From NCBI RefSeq assembly GCF_947487515.1, contig NZ_CANKWO010000004.1, forward strand, positions 424,821 to 488,820: a stretch of DNA of 64,000 bases, given 5' to 3'. How positions within the stretch are numbered: the stretch's first letter is position 1; the number at the start of each line of letters is the position of its first letter. The notes beneath the pieces were generated by a model that was not told where the DNA came from, ran no database searches, and saw only the letters and a list, made by a program, of their open reading frames with translations. This stretch comes from an uncultured Litoreibacter sp. (GTDB taxonomy: Bacteria > Pseudomonadota > Alphaproteobacteria > Rhodobacterales > Rhodobacteraceae). Positions 9,039 to 17,534 of the stretch are shown piece by piece. The position numbers and the translations under genes are program-made.

Positions 9039-10022
9039 TCAACTCATGAGCTGACATAAAACGGCGGCCTCATTGCCGGTCAGGCAGGGCCTTGCGCTAT
9101 TGCCGAAGGCGGTTGTGTCGTATGGGCTTAGGCTTGGAAACAGGGCGAAGATTTCCTTTCGCGTTGCGTGCTCCATTCCCTCAAGGATTGTGGCCCCGGG
9201 GAAGAAGCTTTCGGTAGCTGCGCCGTCTGAAAACACAATTTCATGTTGATCGAACATGAAGTGGTAATACGTGAACATCCCTCCGGTTTGTCGTGAGATG
9301 CTATGGTCGGTGAGCAGGGATTTGGCCGGAACTAGGACTTCGGTTTCACCAAAAAGTAACTCCGCCTGCCAGCCTGAAATCAATATGCGATGTTGCGGCG
9401 ACACCTTCAATTCTCTTGCGTTTCCGACCGCACCTGCCTGAAAGGAAATCGGCGCGAATTGAGCTGTGGCAAAGCGTGTGCATGACCCGATCCAACAAAT
9501 TGGGCGGGCGCCATGATCTAGTGTCGTGACCAGTTGCCCGACCTCCAGCTCTTCCACAGGAACTTCACCGTCCGGTGTGAGGATAAGCGTTTTCTCGGCA
9601 AAGCAGGGCAGGGTTTCGACCTCAACATTCCCGCCATTCCCAGTCATCGAATAGGTTCCACCGACAGTCAGATTAACTGAGGTGTTCGGAACATTAAAAA
9701 CAGCGGTTGTCGTTTGCCAAGCCCCGTCGACCTTGGGAACATAGATGTCGTCTGGGCCTCCTGTCCCGTCCAACCCCCTGGATCCAGCAAAGTAGAAGCT
9801 ATCTCCCACATTCCAGTCTGCAGGGGCGCCGGGGCCAAGGGATTGGATTACCGGAGCCGCACCGGTTTCTGAGACGCCTTGGTTCGCAGTTTGATCGTCA
9901 CCGACCCCAAAATTGTCGTCAGAATCGTAGATGGTAACTTCAAAGGAGCTGACCACCGTGAAAGTGCCATTCGCGCTGCCGCTTATGTTATAAAGAACGT
10001 AAGTATATGTACCTGCGGGCAT
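9039..10022 (-). CDS. Hint (hedgehog/intein) domain protein
   Basis: A 327-residue protein in two parts. Residues 1-145 are rich in Gly, Thr, Asn and Asp (NISGSANGTFTV, DSDDNFGVGDD) with a beta-strand pattern like secreted calcium-binding repeats. Residues 147-300 are a Hint domain starting at the key cysteine in LPCFAEKTLI, then DGEVPVEELEVGQLV, SPQHRILI and a late HEIVFSDG. Hint domains cut or rearrange their own polypeptide; this subgroup is frequent in roseobacters and its role is unknown. There is no Sec signal, so export would need a type I system. The next 200 bases upstream are more AT-rich than the neighbours. The ribosome binding site is weak, so the start is less certain. Confidence 0.85.
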   Translation of the reverse strand: MPAGTYTYVLYNISGSANGTFTVVSSFEVTIYDSDDNFGVGDDQTANQGVSETGAAPVIQSLGPGAPADWNVGDSFYFAGSRGLDGTGGPDDIYVPKVDGAWQTTTAVFNVPNTSVNLTVGGTYSMTGNGGNVEVETLPCFAEKTLILTPDGEVPVEELEVGQLVTTLDHGARPICWIGSCTRFATAQFAPISFQAGAVGNARELKVSPQHRILISGWQAELLFGETEVLVPAKSLLTDHSISRQTGGMFTYYHFMFDQHEIVFSDGAATESFFPGATILEGMEHATRKEIFALFPSLSPYDTTAFGNSARPCLTGNEAAVLCQLMS

Positions 10023-10340
10023 GTATGTCTCTGAGCGTTAGGAGCAGTGCCTTGCCCTTGCCTGATGTGGCCTTCGGGGCTGCCAAATATGTCGCTCAAT
10101 GTTTCACTATTGATATCTCCAAACGGTAACTTCCGCGGATATTCGCATTCAAATTTGTCTCGAATTTTAAATTGGGTAAGAATCCGCATATGACACCGCC
10201 ACTTGCCAAGACATCGCCCTTGCTGACAGGGTCCATAGATGTTTGAGAAAATTAAGTACAAAAGCCCTTTGATAACCGCGAGTACGCCTTTGCTCGGGTT
10301 CTTTTTCTACATTGGGTCCCGTCTCCAAAGCGGGGAAAGC
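10023..10340. other. AT-richer intergenic stretch
   Basis: About 320 bases between the Hint gene and the small membrane-protein gene. Open frames here have poor starts and do not resemble known proteins. It presumably carries the Hint gene promoter on the minus strand, but I cannot place -35/-10 boxes with confidence. Confidence 0.45.
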
Positions 10341-10499
10341 ATGAGCGGATCACGCGGATTTTTGCGCTGGATTGCCGAAGGGCTGACCGGCCTTGCGGAG
10401 ATGTTCGGGCCAGCCGCAGCTGGATACGGGGTCATGGGGGTATCGCTCTTTTGCGGGGTGTTTGCGGCTGTGTGGATTTGGCGCGACCCGATGATGTAG
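10341..10499 (+). CDS. Small membrane protein, 52 residues, unknown
   Basis: Begins MSGSRGFLRWIAEGLTG and has one clear hydrophobic helix (YGVMGVSLFCGVFAAVWIW) before the end RDPMM. The ATG at 10341 follows GGGGAAAG. The frame is open back to another ATG at 10239, but the extra residues look random. I do not recognise the family; a cytosolic amphipathic stretch followed by a single helix is all that can be seen. It ends about 45 bases from the convergent tRNA. Confidence 0.55.
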   Translation: MSGSRGFLRWIAEGLTGLAEMFGPAAAGYGVMGVSLFCGVFAAVWIWRDPMM

Positions 10500-10544
10500 T
10501 ATCGCGGCGCCACACTTCTGCCTGTCAGTTTCGACGGTAGGTAG

Positions 10545-10621
10545 TGGTAGGCCCGGCAGGACTTGAACCCGCAACCAAAGCGTTATGAGCGCTCTGCTCT
10601 AACCAGTTGAGCTACAGGCCC
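10545..10621 (-). tRNA. tRNA with anticodon CAT, probably tRNA-Ile2 (lysidine type), possibly elongator Met
   Basis: A complete 77-base cloverleaf on the minus strand with acceptor stem GGGCCTG/CGGGCCT, discriminator A and encoded CCA. The anticodon stem GAGCG/CGCTT surrounds loop CTCATAA, so the anticodon is CAT. It lacks the three G-C pairs next to the loop seen in initiator tRNA. The GAGCGCTCATAACGCT arm fits the AUA-reading Ile2 type better than the elongator Met I know from alphaproteobacteria, but the choice needs an identity-element check. Confidence 0.88.
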
Positions 10622-10632
10622 ACTAAGAGCGA

Positions 10633-10660
10633 TGGCTACCAGACGCAGAGGCGGCGTCAA
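10633..10660 (-). promoter_or_regulatory. Probable promoter of the CAT tRNA
   Basis: On the minus strand TTGACG (10655-10660) is followed after 16 bases by TAGCCA (10633-10638), 11 bases before the tRNA. The -35 box is consensus-like; the -10 box is poor. Confidence 0.4.
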
Positions 10661-10740
10661 GCCTCTAAGCGATTGATTTGCGTATATGCCATCGCATGCG
10701 CACATATGTTGGGAAAATTGGTTAAGGAACTCTTATAGAC

Positions 10741-11193
10741 ATGTCCTATCTGGTAAAGCGCTACGCAGTGGTCGCGGTCATCACGATGATAACCGTTGCA
10801 GTCTTGGGGTATGTGATCGAAGTGTTCTTTGACCATGACATCGGCGCTGCTGGTGGAATGATTGCGGTATTTGTGCCGGCGATGGACGCGGGGCAGGCCT
10901 ATGTACGGCGTGGGCACGGCAAACCGGAGAATGGTTTTGCTTGGAAGATGTCTTTGATCTTTATGGGGGTGAACCTTGCGATTGTGGGCGTGTTGATGTC
11001 CGCGCTTTCAGCGATCTTGGGCGGTGAGGGCGAATTGCTGGCCATTTTTGCCGAGCTTGGCGGGGCGGGGCTTGCCATCATAATCGGGGTAACGTTTGTG
11101 CTTGGCATTCTCTTAAGCCGCTTTTTCTTCGGATTCGGCGCGAAAAACCAACTGAATCTGGAAGAAAAGCTGGCGGCCAAAAAGCAGCCATAG
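10741..11193 (+). CDS. Four-helix membrane protein (possibly ABZJ_00895 family)
   Basis: A 150-residue protein with four predicted membrane helices: AVVAVITMITVAVLGYVIEV, GAAGGMIAVFVPAMDAGQAY, MSLIFMGVNLAIVGVLMSAL and GLAIIIGVTFVLGILLSRFFF. A short basic tail (NLEEKLAAKKQP) follows. The arrangement resembles the small ABZJ_00895 family seen in many Rhodobacterales, but this is recall rather than a search. No catalytic motif is visible. It lies alone upstream of purM. Confidence 0.6.
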   Translation: MSYLVKRYAVVAVITMITVAVLGYVIEVFFDHDIGAAGGMIAVFVPAMDAGQAYVRRGHGKPENGFAWKMSLIFMGVNLAIVGVLMSALSAILGGEGELLAIFAELGGAGLAIIIGVTFVLGILLSRFFFGFGAKNQLNLEEKLAAKKQP

Positions 11194-11253
11194 ACTCGCG
11201 CACGCAGGCTTGATACTCGGACGCAACTCTAATCTGCTGCCGGATATGATCCC

Positions 11254-12306
11254 ATGACAAATACGCCCAAGAACGGTTTGACCTACGCTGATGCTGGTGT
11301 GGATATTGACGCGGGCAACGCGTTGATTGACCGGATCAAGCCCGCTGCCGCCGCTACCAAACGCTCTGGCGTGATGGAAGGTTTGGGCGGATTTGGCGCG
11401 TTGTTTGACTTGAAAGACGCGGGCTTTAAAGACCCGATCTTGGTGTCCGCCACTGACGGTGTTGGCACAAAGCTGCGCATTGCAATTGATACCGGCCATT
11501 ACGACACCATCGGCGTTGATCTGGTGGCGATGTGCGTCAATGATCTGGTGTGCCAAGGGGCGGAACCCTTGTTGTTCCTCGATTATTTCGCCACCGGCAA
11601 GCTGGACTTGGACACGGCGACCACAATCATCAACGGAATTGCTGCGGGCTGCGAGGCCTCTGGCTGCGCATTAATCGGTGGCGAGACTGCAGAAATGCCG
11701 GGCATGTATAGCGACGACGATTTCGACCTTGCGGGCTTTTCCGTGGGCGCGATGGAACGTGGCACCGCTTTGCCGGCTGGTGTGGCGGAAGGTGACGTGC
11801 TGCTGGGCTTGGCCTCTGCGGGTGTGCATTCCAACGGGTATTCACTTGTGCGCAAGGTGGTTGAGGCCTCGGGCAAAGGTTGGGACGACGCTGCACCCTT
11901 CGCGGAAGGCCAGTCCTTGGGGGAGGCCCTTTTGACGCCGACCCGCCTTTACGTGAAATCTACATTGGCCGCGATACGGGCAGGGGGCGTGCACGCGCTG
12001 GCCCATATCACGGGTGGTGGATTGACCGAAAACCTGCCGCGGGTTCTGCCCGAAGGCTTGGGCGCAGAAATCGATCTGGGCACATGGGAGCTGCCGGGCG
12101 TGTTCTCTTGGATGGCCGGTGTGGCTGGCATCGAGGAAGCCGAGATGCTGAAAACGTTCAACTCCGGAATTGGCATGGTGTTGGCGGTCGATCCGCGCGC
12201 GGCAGAGGCACTGACGTCCTTGTTGCAAGACGCCGGCGAGACCGTGTTCCGCATTGGCGCGGTGACCCCGGTTGAGGGCGTGCGCTACTCGGGTCGTTTG
12301 CTTTGA
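11254..12306 (+). CDS. purM: Phosphoribosylformylglycinamidine cyclo-ligase (AIR synthetase)
   Basis: Fifth step of purine synthesis: ATP-dependent ring closure of FGAM to AIR. At 350 residues it is standard length. Signature blocks include [11 protein letters not shown] at the N terminus, [10 protein letters not shown], the phosphate-binding [14 protein letters not shown] and the C-terminal [16 protein letters not shown]. purN follows with a four-base overlap, the usual alphaproteobacterial purMN arrangement. Confidence 0.97.
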   Translation: MTNTPKNGLTYADAGVDIDAGNALIDRIKPAAAATKRSGVMEGLGGFGALFDLKDAGFKDPILVSATDGVGTKLRIAIDTGHYDTIGVDLVAMCVNDLVCQGAEPLLFLDYFATGKLDLDTATTIINGIAAGCEASGCALIGGETAEMPGMYSDDDFDLAGFSVGAMERGTALPAGVAEGDVLLGLASAGVHSNGYSLVRKVVEASGKGWDDAAPFAEGQSLGEALLTPTRLYVKSTLAAIRAGGVHALAHITGGGLTENLPRVLPEGLGAEIDLGTWELPGVFSWMAGVAGIEEAEMLKTFNSGIGMVLAVDPRAAEALTSLLQDAGETVFRIGAVTPVEGVRYSGRLL

Positions 12307-12893
12307 TCAAAGTCGCCATATTGGTGTCTGGCGGAGGCTCTAACATGCTGACGCTGTGCGACAGTATGGTAGCGGATCATCCGGCGCGCCCCGTTTTGGT
12401 GCTGTCAAATGACCCTTCCGCCAAGGGGCTAGAGCGCGCGGCGGCCCGAGGCATCGCCACCGCCGCGGTCGATCACCGTCAGTTCGGCGCAGATCGGGAA
12501 GCTTTTGAGGCGGAATTGATCAAGCTTCTGGACGCGGTAGAGCCTGATATCATTTGCCTCGCAGGGTTCATGCGGGTTCTGACCGCAGGTTTCGTCGAAC
12601 GCTACGCTGGAAGAATGCTGAACATCCACCCGTCCTTGCTTCCCAAATATAAGGGGCTGAACACCCACGCCCGTGCGCTGGAGGCGGGGGACGCCGAGGC
12701 AGGATGCTCGGTGCATGTGGTGACGCCAGAGCTGGACGACGGCCCGATCTTAGGTCAGGCGCGCGTGCAGGTAGAAAAGGATGAGACCGCAGACACATTG
12801 GCGGCGAAAGTTTTGGTGCAAGAGCATCGATTGTATCCAGCAGTTTTGCGTCGGTTCGCTGAGGGAAAATCAGGTGTGTTGCAGTTGACTTAA
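12303..12893 (+). CDS. purN: Phosphoribosylglycinamide formyltransferase
   Basis: Transfers a formyl group from 10-formyl-THF to GAR in the third step of purine synthesis. The 196-residue protein has the N-terminal VSGGGSNML phosphate loop, the [12 protein letters not shown] active-site block with the catalytic histidine, and the following [12 protein letters not shown] segment. The start is TTG at 12303, overlapping the purM stop in TTGA; no ATG would preserve the [13 protein letters not shown] strand, so the rare start and translational coupling look real. Confidence 0.95.
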   Translation: MIKVAILVSGGGSNMLTLCDSMVADHPARPVLVLSNDPSAKGLERAAARGIATAAVDHRQFGADREAFEAELIKLLDAVEPDIICLAGFMRVLTAGFVERYAGRMLNIHPSLLPKYKGLNTHARALEAGDAEAGCSVHVVTPELDDGPILGQARVQVEKDETADTLAAKVLVQEHRLYPAVLRRFAEGKSGVLQLT

Positions 12894-12996
12894 GGCCGGT
12901 GCTTCCCTTTTGCGCAAAAAGCGCATAAGACAGGGGAAGACTTGGGGGCAGTCTGCGAAAAAACAACAACATCAAGAGATTACCCGAAGAGCGTTC

Positions 12997-14169
12997 ATGC
13001 CTAAAGACATCATCACGATCACGACCACCGAAGACCTCGCCGCATTTTGTGACCGCGCGAAAGGGTTCCCTTACGTCACTGTTGATACAGAGTTCCTGCG
13101 TGAACGGACATATTACGCCAAGCTGTGCCTGATCCAGTTGGCCGTACCGGGCGATGATCGAAACGATGCTGTTCTTGTGGACCCGATCGCGGGTTCTGAA
13201 ATGTCGCTTGAGCCCCTTTATGACCTGTTTCGAGATGAAAATGTGGTCAAGGTTTTCCATGCCGCGCGTCAAGATCTGGAAATTTTCTACGTAGAGGGTG
13301 GGGTGATCCCCAAGCCGCTGTTTGATACGCAAGTTGCAGCAATGGTTTGCGACTTTGGCGAGCAGGTCGGATATGAGACTTTGGTGCGCAAAATTGCGAA
13401 GTCCTCGGTCGATAAATCCTCGCGCTTTACTGATTGGTCCCGTCGTCCGCTCAGCGATGCACAAAAACTCTATGCATTGGCGGATGTGACCCATTTGCGT
13501 GACATCTACGAATATTTGTCCAAACGATTGGACCGCACAGGCCGCAAGCCTTGGGTGGAAGAGGAAATGGCGATTTTACGTGCGCCGGAAACCTATGTGG
13601 TGGAGCCGGAAAACGCATGGCGCCGTGTCAAAGTACGCTCCAATGCGCCAAAGTTCCTCGCCATTGTGCGTGAGCTTGCCAAGTTCCGCGAAGCCTATGC
13701 GCAAGAGCGGAACGTGCCACGGAGTCGTGTTTACAAGGACGATGCCCTGCTTGAATTGGCGTCAACAAAGCCCAAGGACGAACGCGATTTGGGGAAATCC
13801 CGTTTGCTGCTTCGTGATGCACGCAAAGGGGCGATTGCCGAAGGGATCTTGAAAGCGGTTGCCGCCGGTCTGGCGTGCCCTGTTGACGAGATGCCAAAAG
13901 TGCCGCCTGCGCGGGATCGCTCCAACATGAATTCGGCCTTGGCTGATCTCTTGCGGGTGATGTTGAAGGCCAAAGCCGAAGATGTCGGGATTGCACAAAA
14001 GCTGATCGCTACGGCGTCTGATTTGGATGACATCGCGTTGGGTCAACGCGATGTTCTGGCCCTGAAGGGGTGGCGCTCCGAGGTGTTCGGAGAGGATGCC
14101 CTGCGTCTTTGTGAAGGCGAGCTGGCGCTGTCTTGCTCCGGAAATTCCGTAAAAATTATAGAGCTTTAA
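12997..14169 (+). CDS. rnd: Ribonuclease D
   Basis: 3'-5' exoribonuclease of the DEDD family that trims tRNA and other stable RNA precursors. Of its 390 residues, the exonuclease domain covers about 1-200, with exo I VDTEFLRE (D30, E32), exo II around FHAARQDLEIF and exo III YALADVTHL (conserved tyrosine and aspartate). One or two HRDC-like helical domains follow (ELAKFREAYAQERNVPRSRVYKDDALLELA split over about 225-260). I use ATG 12997 (MPKDIITIT); the frame is open upstream to 12910, but the added residues are not RNase D-like. Confidence 0.95.
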   Translation: MPKDIITITTTEDLAAFCDRAKGFPYVTVDTEFLRERTYYAKLCLIQLAVPGDDRNDAVLVDPIAGSEMSLEPLYDLFRDENVVKVFHAARQDLEIFYVEGGVIPKPLFDTQVAAMVCDFGEQVGYETLVRKIAKSSVDKSSRFTDWSRRPLSDAQKLYALADVTHLRDIYEYLSKRLDRTGRKPWVEEEMAILRAPETYVVEPENAWRRVKVRSNAPKFLAIVRELAKFREAYAQERNVPRSRVYKDDALLELASTKPKDERDLGKSRLLLRDARKGAIAEGILKAVAAGLACPVDEMPKVPPARDRSNMNSALADLLRVMLKAKAEDVGIAQKLIATASDLDDIALGQRDVLALKGWRSEVFGEDALRLCEGELALSCSGNSVKIIEL

Positions 14170-14185
14170 GCCTAAAACTTAAAGT

Positions 14186-14644
14186 TCAGCGTTTGACGGC
14201 GCGCCGGTTGCTTTGCCCGATGACCGTGATCGTGCGGACTTTGTTCAACCGGCTGGTCGAGACGGCCCGCGCGGCGATGATTTCTCGCGACCGCTGTGTG
14301 CTTTGCGCGGTTTGAACAGGCGGTGGCGTTACGCGAAACTCATAGGTCAGCGTGGTTGGGTCGTCGCGGTCCACTTCCAACAGCTCTGCATTCCAATAGC
14401 CTTGAATTGTCGGCAGACCTACGGTGCGGATGATCGCACCTTCAGGCGTTGGCTCGACCTTCAAAGAGAGCACCTGTGATACGAAGGGGCGGGGATCGCG
14501 CAGGAAGGCCTCGTCGACCACTTCTACGGCTTCGCTACGGTCGCGCCCGAACCAGTTGAAAGGATTCACCCGCGAGTCGCGGATGCGCCCGCAGGCCGTT
14601 ACGGTCAGGCTGATTGCCAAAACGGCTAGAATGGTGCGTTTCAT
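14186..14644 (-). CDS. Hypothetical lipoprotein
   Basis: A 152-residue protein with a type II signal peptide: MKRTILAVLAISLTVTACG, lipobox TAC, lipid-modified C18. The mature part begins GRIRDSRVNPFNWFGRDRSE and later has a beta-rich domain (IIRTVGLPTIQGYWNAELL). It is a conserved roseobacter-type outer-membrane or periplasmic lipoprotein with no known role. It ends convergently with rnd, 16 bases away. Confidence 0.78.
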   Translation of the reverse strand: MKRTILAVLAISLTVTACGRIRDSRVNPFNWFGRDRSEAVEVVDEAFLRDPRPFVSQVLSLKVEPTPEGAIIRTVGLPTIQGYWNAELLEVDRDDPTTLTYEFRVTPPPVQTAQSTQRSREIIAARAVSTSRLNKVRTITVIGQSNRRAVKR

Positions 14645-14780
14645 TGCTTAAATCCCTGACTGCGCATGTGTTTCTTTCTGAAGTAGCCTAAGTCGGGCGG
14701 CTTGAAAAGTCCGGCCTGCACTGGACGGCGCATCTGGGGCGCGGTAACTGCAGACAACACAGACCAAGAGGCCCAGCGAC

Positions 14781-15191
14781 ATGGCACAAGAAACGTTTGA
14801 AGAGATCGTCGAGACGTTTGAATTTCTCGAGGATTGGGAAGACCGCTATCGCCATGTGATCGACATGGGAAAATCCATGGAGCCATTGGACGAGGCGCTG
14901 AAAGTGCCCGCGCTAAAGGTGGAAGGATGCGCCAGTCAAGTGTGGCTTCACACGAAGGTGGAAGGTGGCGTGCTGACCTTTGTCGGTGACAGCGATGCGA
15001 TGATCGTGCGCGGGCTGATCGCGGTGCTACGGGGCCTGTATTCCGGCCTGCCGGTGGGTGAGGTCGGTCAGGTTGACGCGCTGGCCGAGTTGGGCCGCCT
15101 TGGCTTGAATGAACACCTGTCGGCTCAACGCTCCAACGGCGTGCGCGCGATGGTTGACCGCATACGCCAAGTCGCTGCGGCCGGCAGTTAG
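14781..15191 (+). CDS. sufE: SufE family sulfur acceptor
   Basis: SufE takes persulfide sulfur from the cysteine desulfurase SufS and passes it on for iron-sulfur cluster assembly. The 136-residue protein has the conserved cysteine C50 in KVEGCASQVWL and the later GLYSGLPVGEV and LGLNEHLSAQRSNGVRAM blocks. The rest of the suf operon is not here, as is often the case in alphaproteobacteria. Its stop overlaps the end of the convergent secreted-protein gene by four bases. Confidence 0.94.
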   Translation: MAQETFEEIVETFEFLEDWEDRYRHVIDMGKSMEPLDEALKVPALKVEGCASQVWLHTKVEGGVLTFVGDSDAMIVRGLIAVLRGLYSGLPVGEVGQVDALAELGRLGLNEHLSAQRSNGVRAMVDRIRQVAAAGS

Positions 15192-15685
15192 GGCGAAACC
15201 AGTTTGAAACGCTCTGGCGGGCCATTGCGGTTTCCGTAGACCAACCGCAGCTCAACCTCCAAGTTGATTGGTTGGTGGTCTTCGGGAGCTCCATCAAGCC
15301 AGTTGAGCCAGATACTACCATCTTTGATTGTGTCACCAGAGACTGGCGCAATGGGGTTTCCATGGAAGATATGAAATGAGTCTTTGCCCTCAACAACTTC
15401 GATGGTTACGCCAAATTGCTCGATTGATCCTTCAGAGCCTTCCGGCAGGCCTATTTTCATTGAGAGGAACCCTAGATCGGCGCAGCTGAATCCATCGGGA
15501 GGTCCGGACCCTCGGCTTAAGTTGATATGAGACACTTGGGGCTTCGGTATCCTTAAATCTTGATCAGCAAGAGACGAGGGTGTCGGAGTGTAGAAATCAC
15601 TGGTCATCGGGCTACATGCCGCCGAAGGAGCTATAGCTGCAATATAGGCCAGTGCCGCAACCTGTAATGTTGCTAGTAGTTTCAT
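15188..15685 (-). CDS. Hypothetical exported protein
   Basis: A 165-residue protein with a Sec signal peptide (MKLLATLQVAALAYIAAIAPSAA, about residues 1-23). The mature part has a beta-sandwich-like pattern and two cysteines (C24 and C70). I do not recognise a family. It is lower in GC, with more TTT/AAT-type codons, than its neighbours, and lies between sufE and the DUF1638 gene, which may point to a recent or strain-variable gene. Confidence 0.6.
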   Translation of the reverse strand: MKLLATLQVAALAYIAAIAPSAACSPMTSDFYTPTPSSLADQDLRIPKPQVSHINLSRGSGPPDGFSCADLGFLSMKIGLPEGSEGSIEQFGVTIEVVEGKDSFHIFHGNPIAPVSGDTIKDGSIWLNWLDGAPEDHQPINLEVELRLVYGNRNGPPERFKLVSP

Positions 15686-15739
15686 TTCAATAGCTCCAAT
15701 TTACATTTTCAAATTTAAAATCGTAATAATATCAGGTAA

Positions 15740-16393
15740 TTACTTGTTTTTTGCCTGTGGGTTTTGCGCTCCTAATGCAGTTTCCAAATCCCCATAGCCC
15801 GTAAACCGGTACTCATATTCCAACCCCAGAAAATCTGCGCAGGCCTTGGCTTTTTCTTCAAGGGCAGGGTCACGGGTTTGGGCTTGATAGACCAGCTTTT
15901 CGTAGTTTCCGAAATACATATCACGCAGTTCGGGGTGGCGATCTAGGCCCAGCGGTTTGGTGACAAAAGCGTCAAACTGGCGAACCAGAAAATCCGTCAG
16001 GAAAAACGAGGTGACCTCACCCAGCTCCGCGAATTTGGCGTTGCCTTCGTAGAAACTATAGCAATGCGGGCCATCTACCATCTCCACGCCCATTTCGTCG
16101 CAAGCGGCTTTGAGCAGGCCGCCGGTGCCGCAATCGGCATAGACCACGAAGATCGTGTCGTATGTGCTTCGATGTTTGGCCACGGCTGCGCGCACAGCGG
16201 GGACGATTTTGTCTGGCGTGTTGTGAAGAATGGCAGGCAGGCAAGCCAGCGTCATGTGGTCCCAGCCTTGGCTGTCCTTCACGGCGAGGATTTCGCGCGC
16301 CAAGGCCCCGCAGGCAAGCAGCAAAATCTGCCCGCTGCCGCTTGGCGCCATACCCTCGTCGCGCAGGGCGCTGTCGTCAGGAGTCGTCGTCAC
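15740..16393 (-). CDS. DUF1638 protein, linked to corrinoid methyl transfer
   Basis: A 217-residue soluble protein of the DUF1638 family, with LLACGALAREIL near the N terminus, CGTGGLLKAACDEMG in the middle (two conserved cysteines) and HCYSFYEGN. DUF1638 genes recur beside corrinoid proteins and B12-dependent methyltransferases; here the corrinoid gene is about 300 bases upstream on the same strand and bmt lies 2.3 kb beyond. A role in assembling or reactivating the corrinoid methyl-transfer system is an inference. Its start overlaps the end of the 64-codon membrane gene by 17 bases. Confidence 0.88.
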   Translation of the reverse strand: MTTTPDDSALRDEGMAPSGSGQILLLACGALAREILAVKDSQGWDHMTLACLPAILHNTPDKIVPAVRAAVAKHRSTYDTIFVVYADCGTGGLLKAACDEMGVEMVDGPHCYSFYEGNAKFAELGEVTSFFLTDFLVRQFDAFVTKPLGLDRHPELRDMYFGNYEKLVYQAQTRDPALEEKAKACADFLGLEYEYRFTGYGDLETALGAQNPQAKNK

Positions 16394-16571
16394 GGTTGAG
16401 CCTTCCGTGCAATGCGCGGATCAACAGACCAGCCAACATGGCAATTGGCAAAAGGGCAGGGACCGTTTGGGCGGCTTGCCCCTGCGGCGAGACCTGCGAA
16501 AACACAAACACCGTCAATCCAGCCGCTACGAGAACGTAGCTTAAGACGAGGGCAAGGCGGGTGAAGGGCAT
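16377..16571 (-). CDS. Small two-helix membrane protein, 64 residues
   Basis: Starts at an ATG (16569-16571 on the complement) with AGGAG upstream. It has two hydrophobic helices (LALVLSYVLVAAGLTVFVFS and VPALLPIAMLAGLLIRALHG) and the charged tail RLNRDDDS. A longer frame to 16667 would cross the corrinoid-gene terminator, so the short form is right. Its stop lies inside the first codons of the DUF1638 gene, suggesting translational coupling. Function unknown. Confidence 0.65.
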   Translation of the reverse strand: MPFTRLALVLSYVLVAAGLTVFVFSQVSPQGQAAQTVPALLPIAMLAGLLIRALHGRLNRDDDS

Positions 16572-16640
16572 CTTTGTCTCCTGTACTGCGCAGGCCATGA
16601 TTGCGCCGCCGGTATGGGGCGTCAAGCGCCCCGTAGATAC

Positions 16641-16664
16641 GAAAACGGGCCCCGTAGGGCCCGT
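16641..16664 (-). terminator. Rho-independent terminator of the corrinoid-protein gene
   Basis: On the minus strand ACGGGCCC, a four-base turn, and GGGCCCGT are followed by TTTTC. It lies 26 bases after the corrinoid gene stop and separates it from the 64-codon membrane gene and DUF1638. Confidence 0.85.
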
Positions 16665-16690
16665 CACGGTAACTTAGGTGTGTCCGCCGA

Positions 16691-17395
16691 TCAGCTTGCA
16701 GCCATTTGGTTGTGCTTGCGGGCCATGAATTCTTTGGCGGTCTCTACCGCCACAGCCGCGTCGCGACAGTAGGAATCAGCGCCAATGGCTTTCCCGAATT
16801 CTTCATTCAGTGGTGCGCCGCCAACCAGCACTGTGTAGTCGTCGCGAATGCCCTTTTCGACCATCGTGTCGATCACCACCTTCATGTAAGGCATAGTCGT
16901 GGTCAGCAGGGCGGACATGCCCAGAATGTCGGGCTTTTCGGCTTCCATCGCTTCCAAATAGGCTTCGACGGCGTTGTTGATCCCAAGATCAACGACCTCA
17001 AAACCTGCCCCTTCCATCATCATTCCAACAAGGTTCTTGCCAATGTCGTGGATGTCACCCTTCACGGTTCCGATGACCATCTTGCCAACGCGCGGGGCGC
17101 CGGTTTCGATCAGCAACGGCTTCAGAATGGCCATGCCACCCTTCATCGCGTTGGCGGCCAAAAGCACTTCGGGGACAAACAAAATGCCATCGCGGAAGTC
17201 GTTGCCCACAATGGTCATACCGCCGACAAGCGCTTTGGTCAGGATGTCGTAGGGTTCCCACTTGCGCTCAAGCAGGATGTTGACGCCTTCCTCGATTTCC
17301 TCTTTGAGGCCGTCGTAAAGGTCGTCGAACATCTGCGCGACAAGCTCTTCGTCATTGAGTTCCGCCAGGATGATATCGTCTTCTTCGTCTGACAT
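16691..17395 (-). CDS. Corrinoid (B12-binding) methyl-transfer protein
   Basis: A 234-residue cobalamin carrier like MtbC/MttC and the B12 module of methionine synthase. Residues 15-95 form the four-helix cap domain, and residues 105-225 the Rossmann B12 domain with the lower-axial-ligand motif DIHDIGK (D114, H116, G119), then SALLTTTMP and VLVGGAPLNEEF. It accepts a methyl group on cobalt and hands it to a partner methyltransferase. With Bmt nearby, the likely job is the B12 subunit of a split methionine synthase. Start ATG 17395 (MSDEEDD) has GAGGAG upstream; the frame extends nine more codons without support. Confidence 0.92.
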   Translation of the reverse strand: MSDEEDDIILAELNDEELVAQMFDDLYDGLKEEIEEGVNILLERKWEPYDILTKALVGGMTIVGNDFRDGILFVPEVLLAANAMKGGMAILKPLLIETGAPRVGKMVIGTVKGDIHDIGKNLVGMMMEGAGFEVVDLGINNAVEAYLEAMEAEKPDILGMSALLTTTMPYMKVVIDTMVEKGIRDDYTVLVGGAPLNEEFGKAIGADSYCRDAAVAVETAKEFMARKHNQMAAS

Positions 17396-17534
17396 GGGCT
17401 TAGAGCTCCTCAGCAAGCGCAACTGCGCTGTAATGTTGTGTTAATAAATTCATGCGCTGCCCAAAAGAATCGGGCGCGACGTTTTGCGACATGGCGATGA
17501 CTGACACCGACTTGAGCTTGCAAATGTTCTCATT

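Noticed and set aside
10720..10740. CtrA site TTAA-N7-TTAT upstream of the four-helix membrane protein
   Set aside because: One mismatch to TTAA-N7-TTAA and no second site; short AT motifs like this are expected by chance.
12568..13494. 308-codon minus-strand frame opposite purN/rnd
   Set aside because: Opposite two well-supported genes and without family features.
17396..17534. Cobalamin riboswitch between the corrinoid gene and the radical SAM gene
   Set aside because: The region is shorter than a cobalamin riboswitch and lacks its conserved B12 box.
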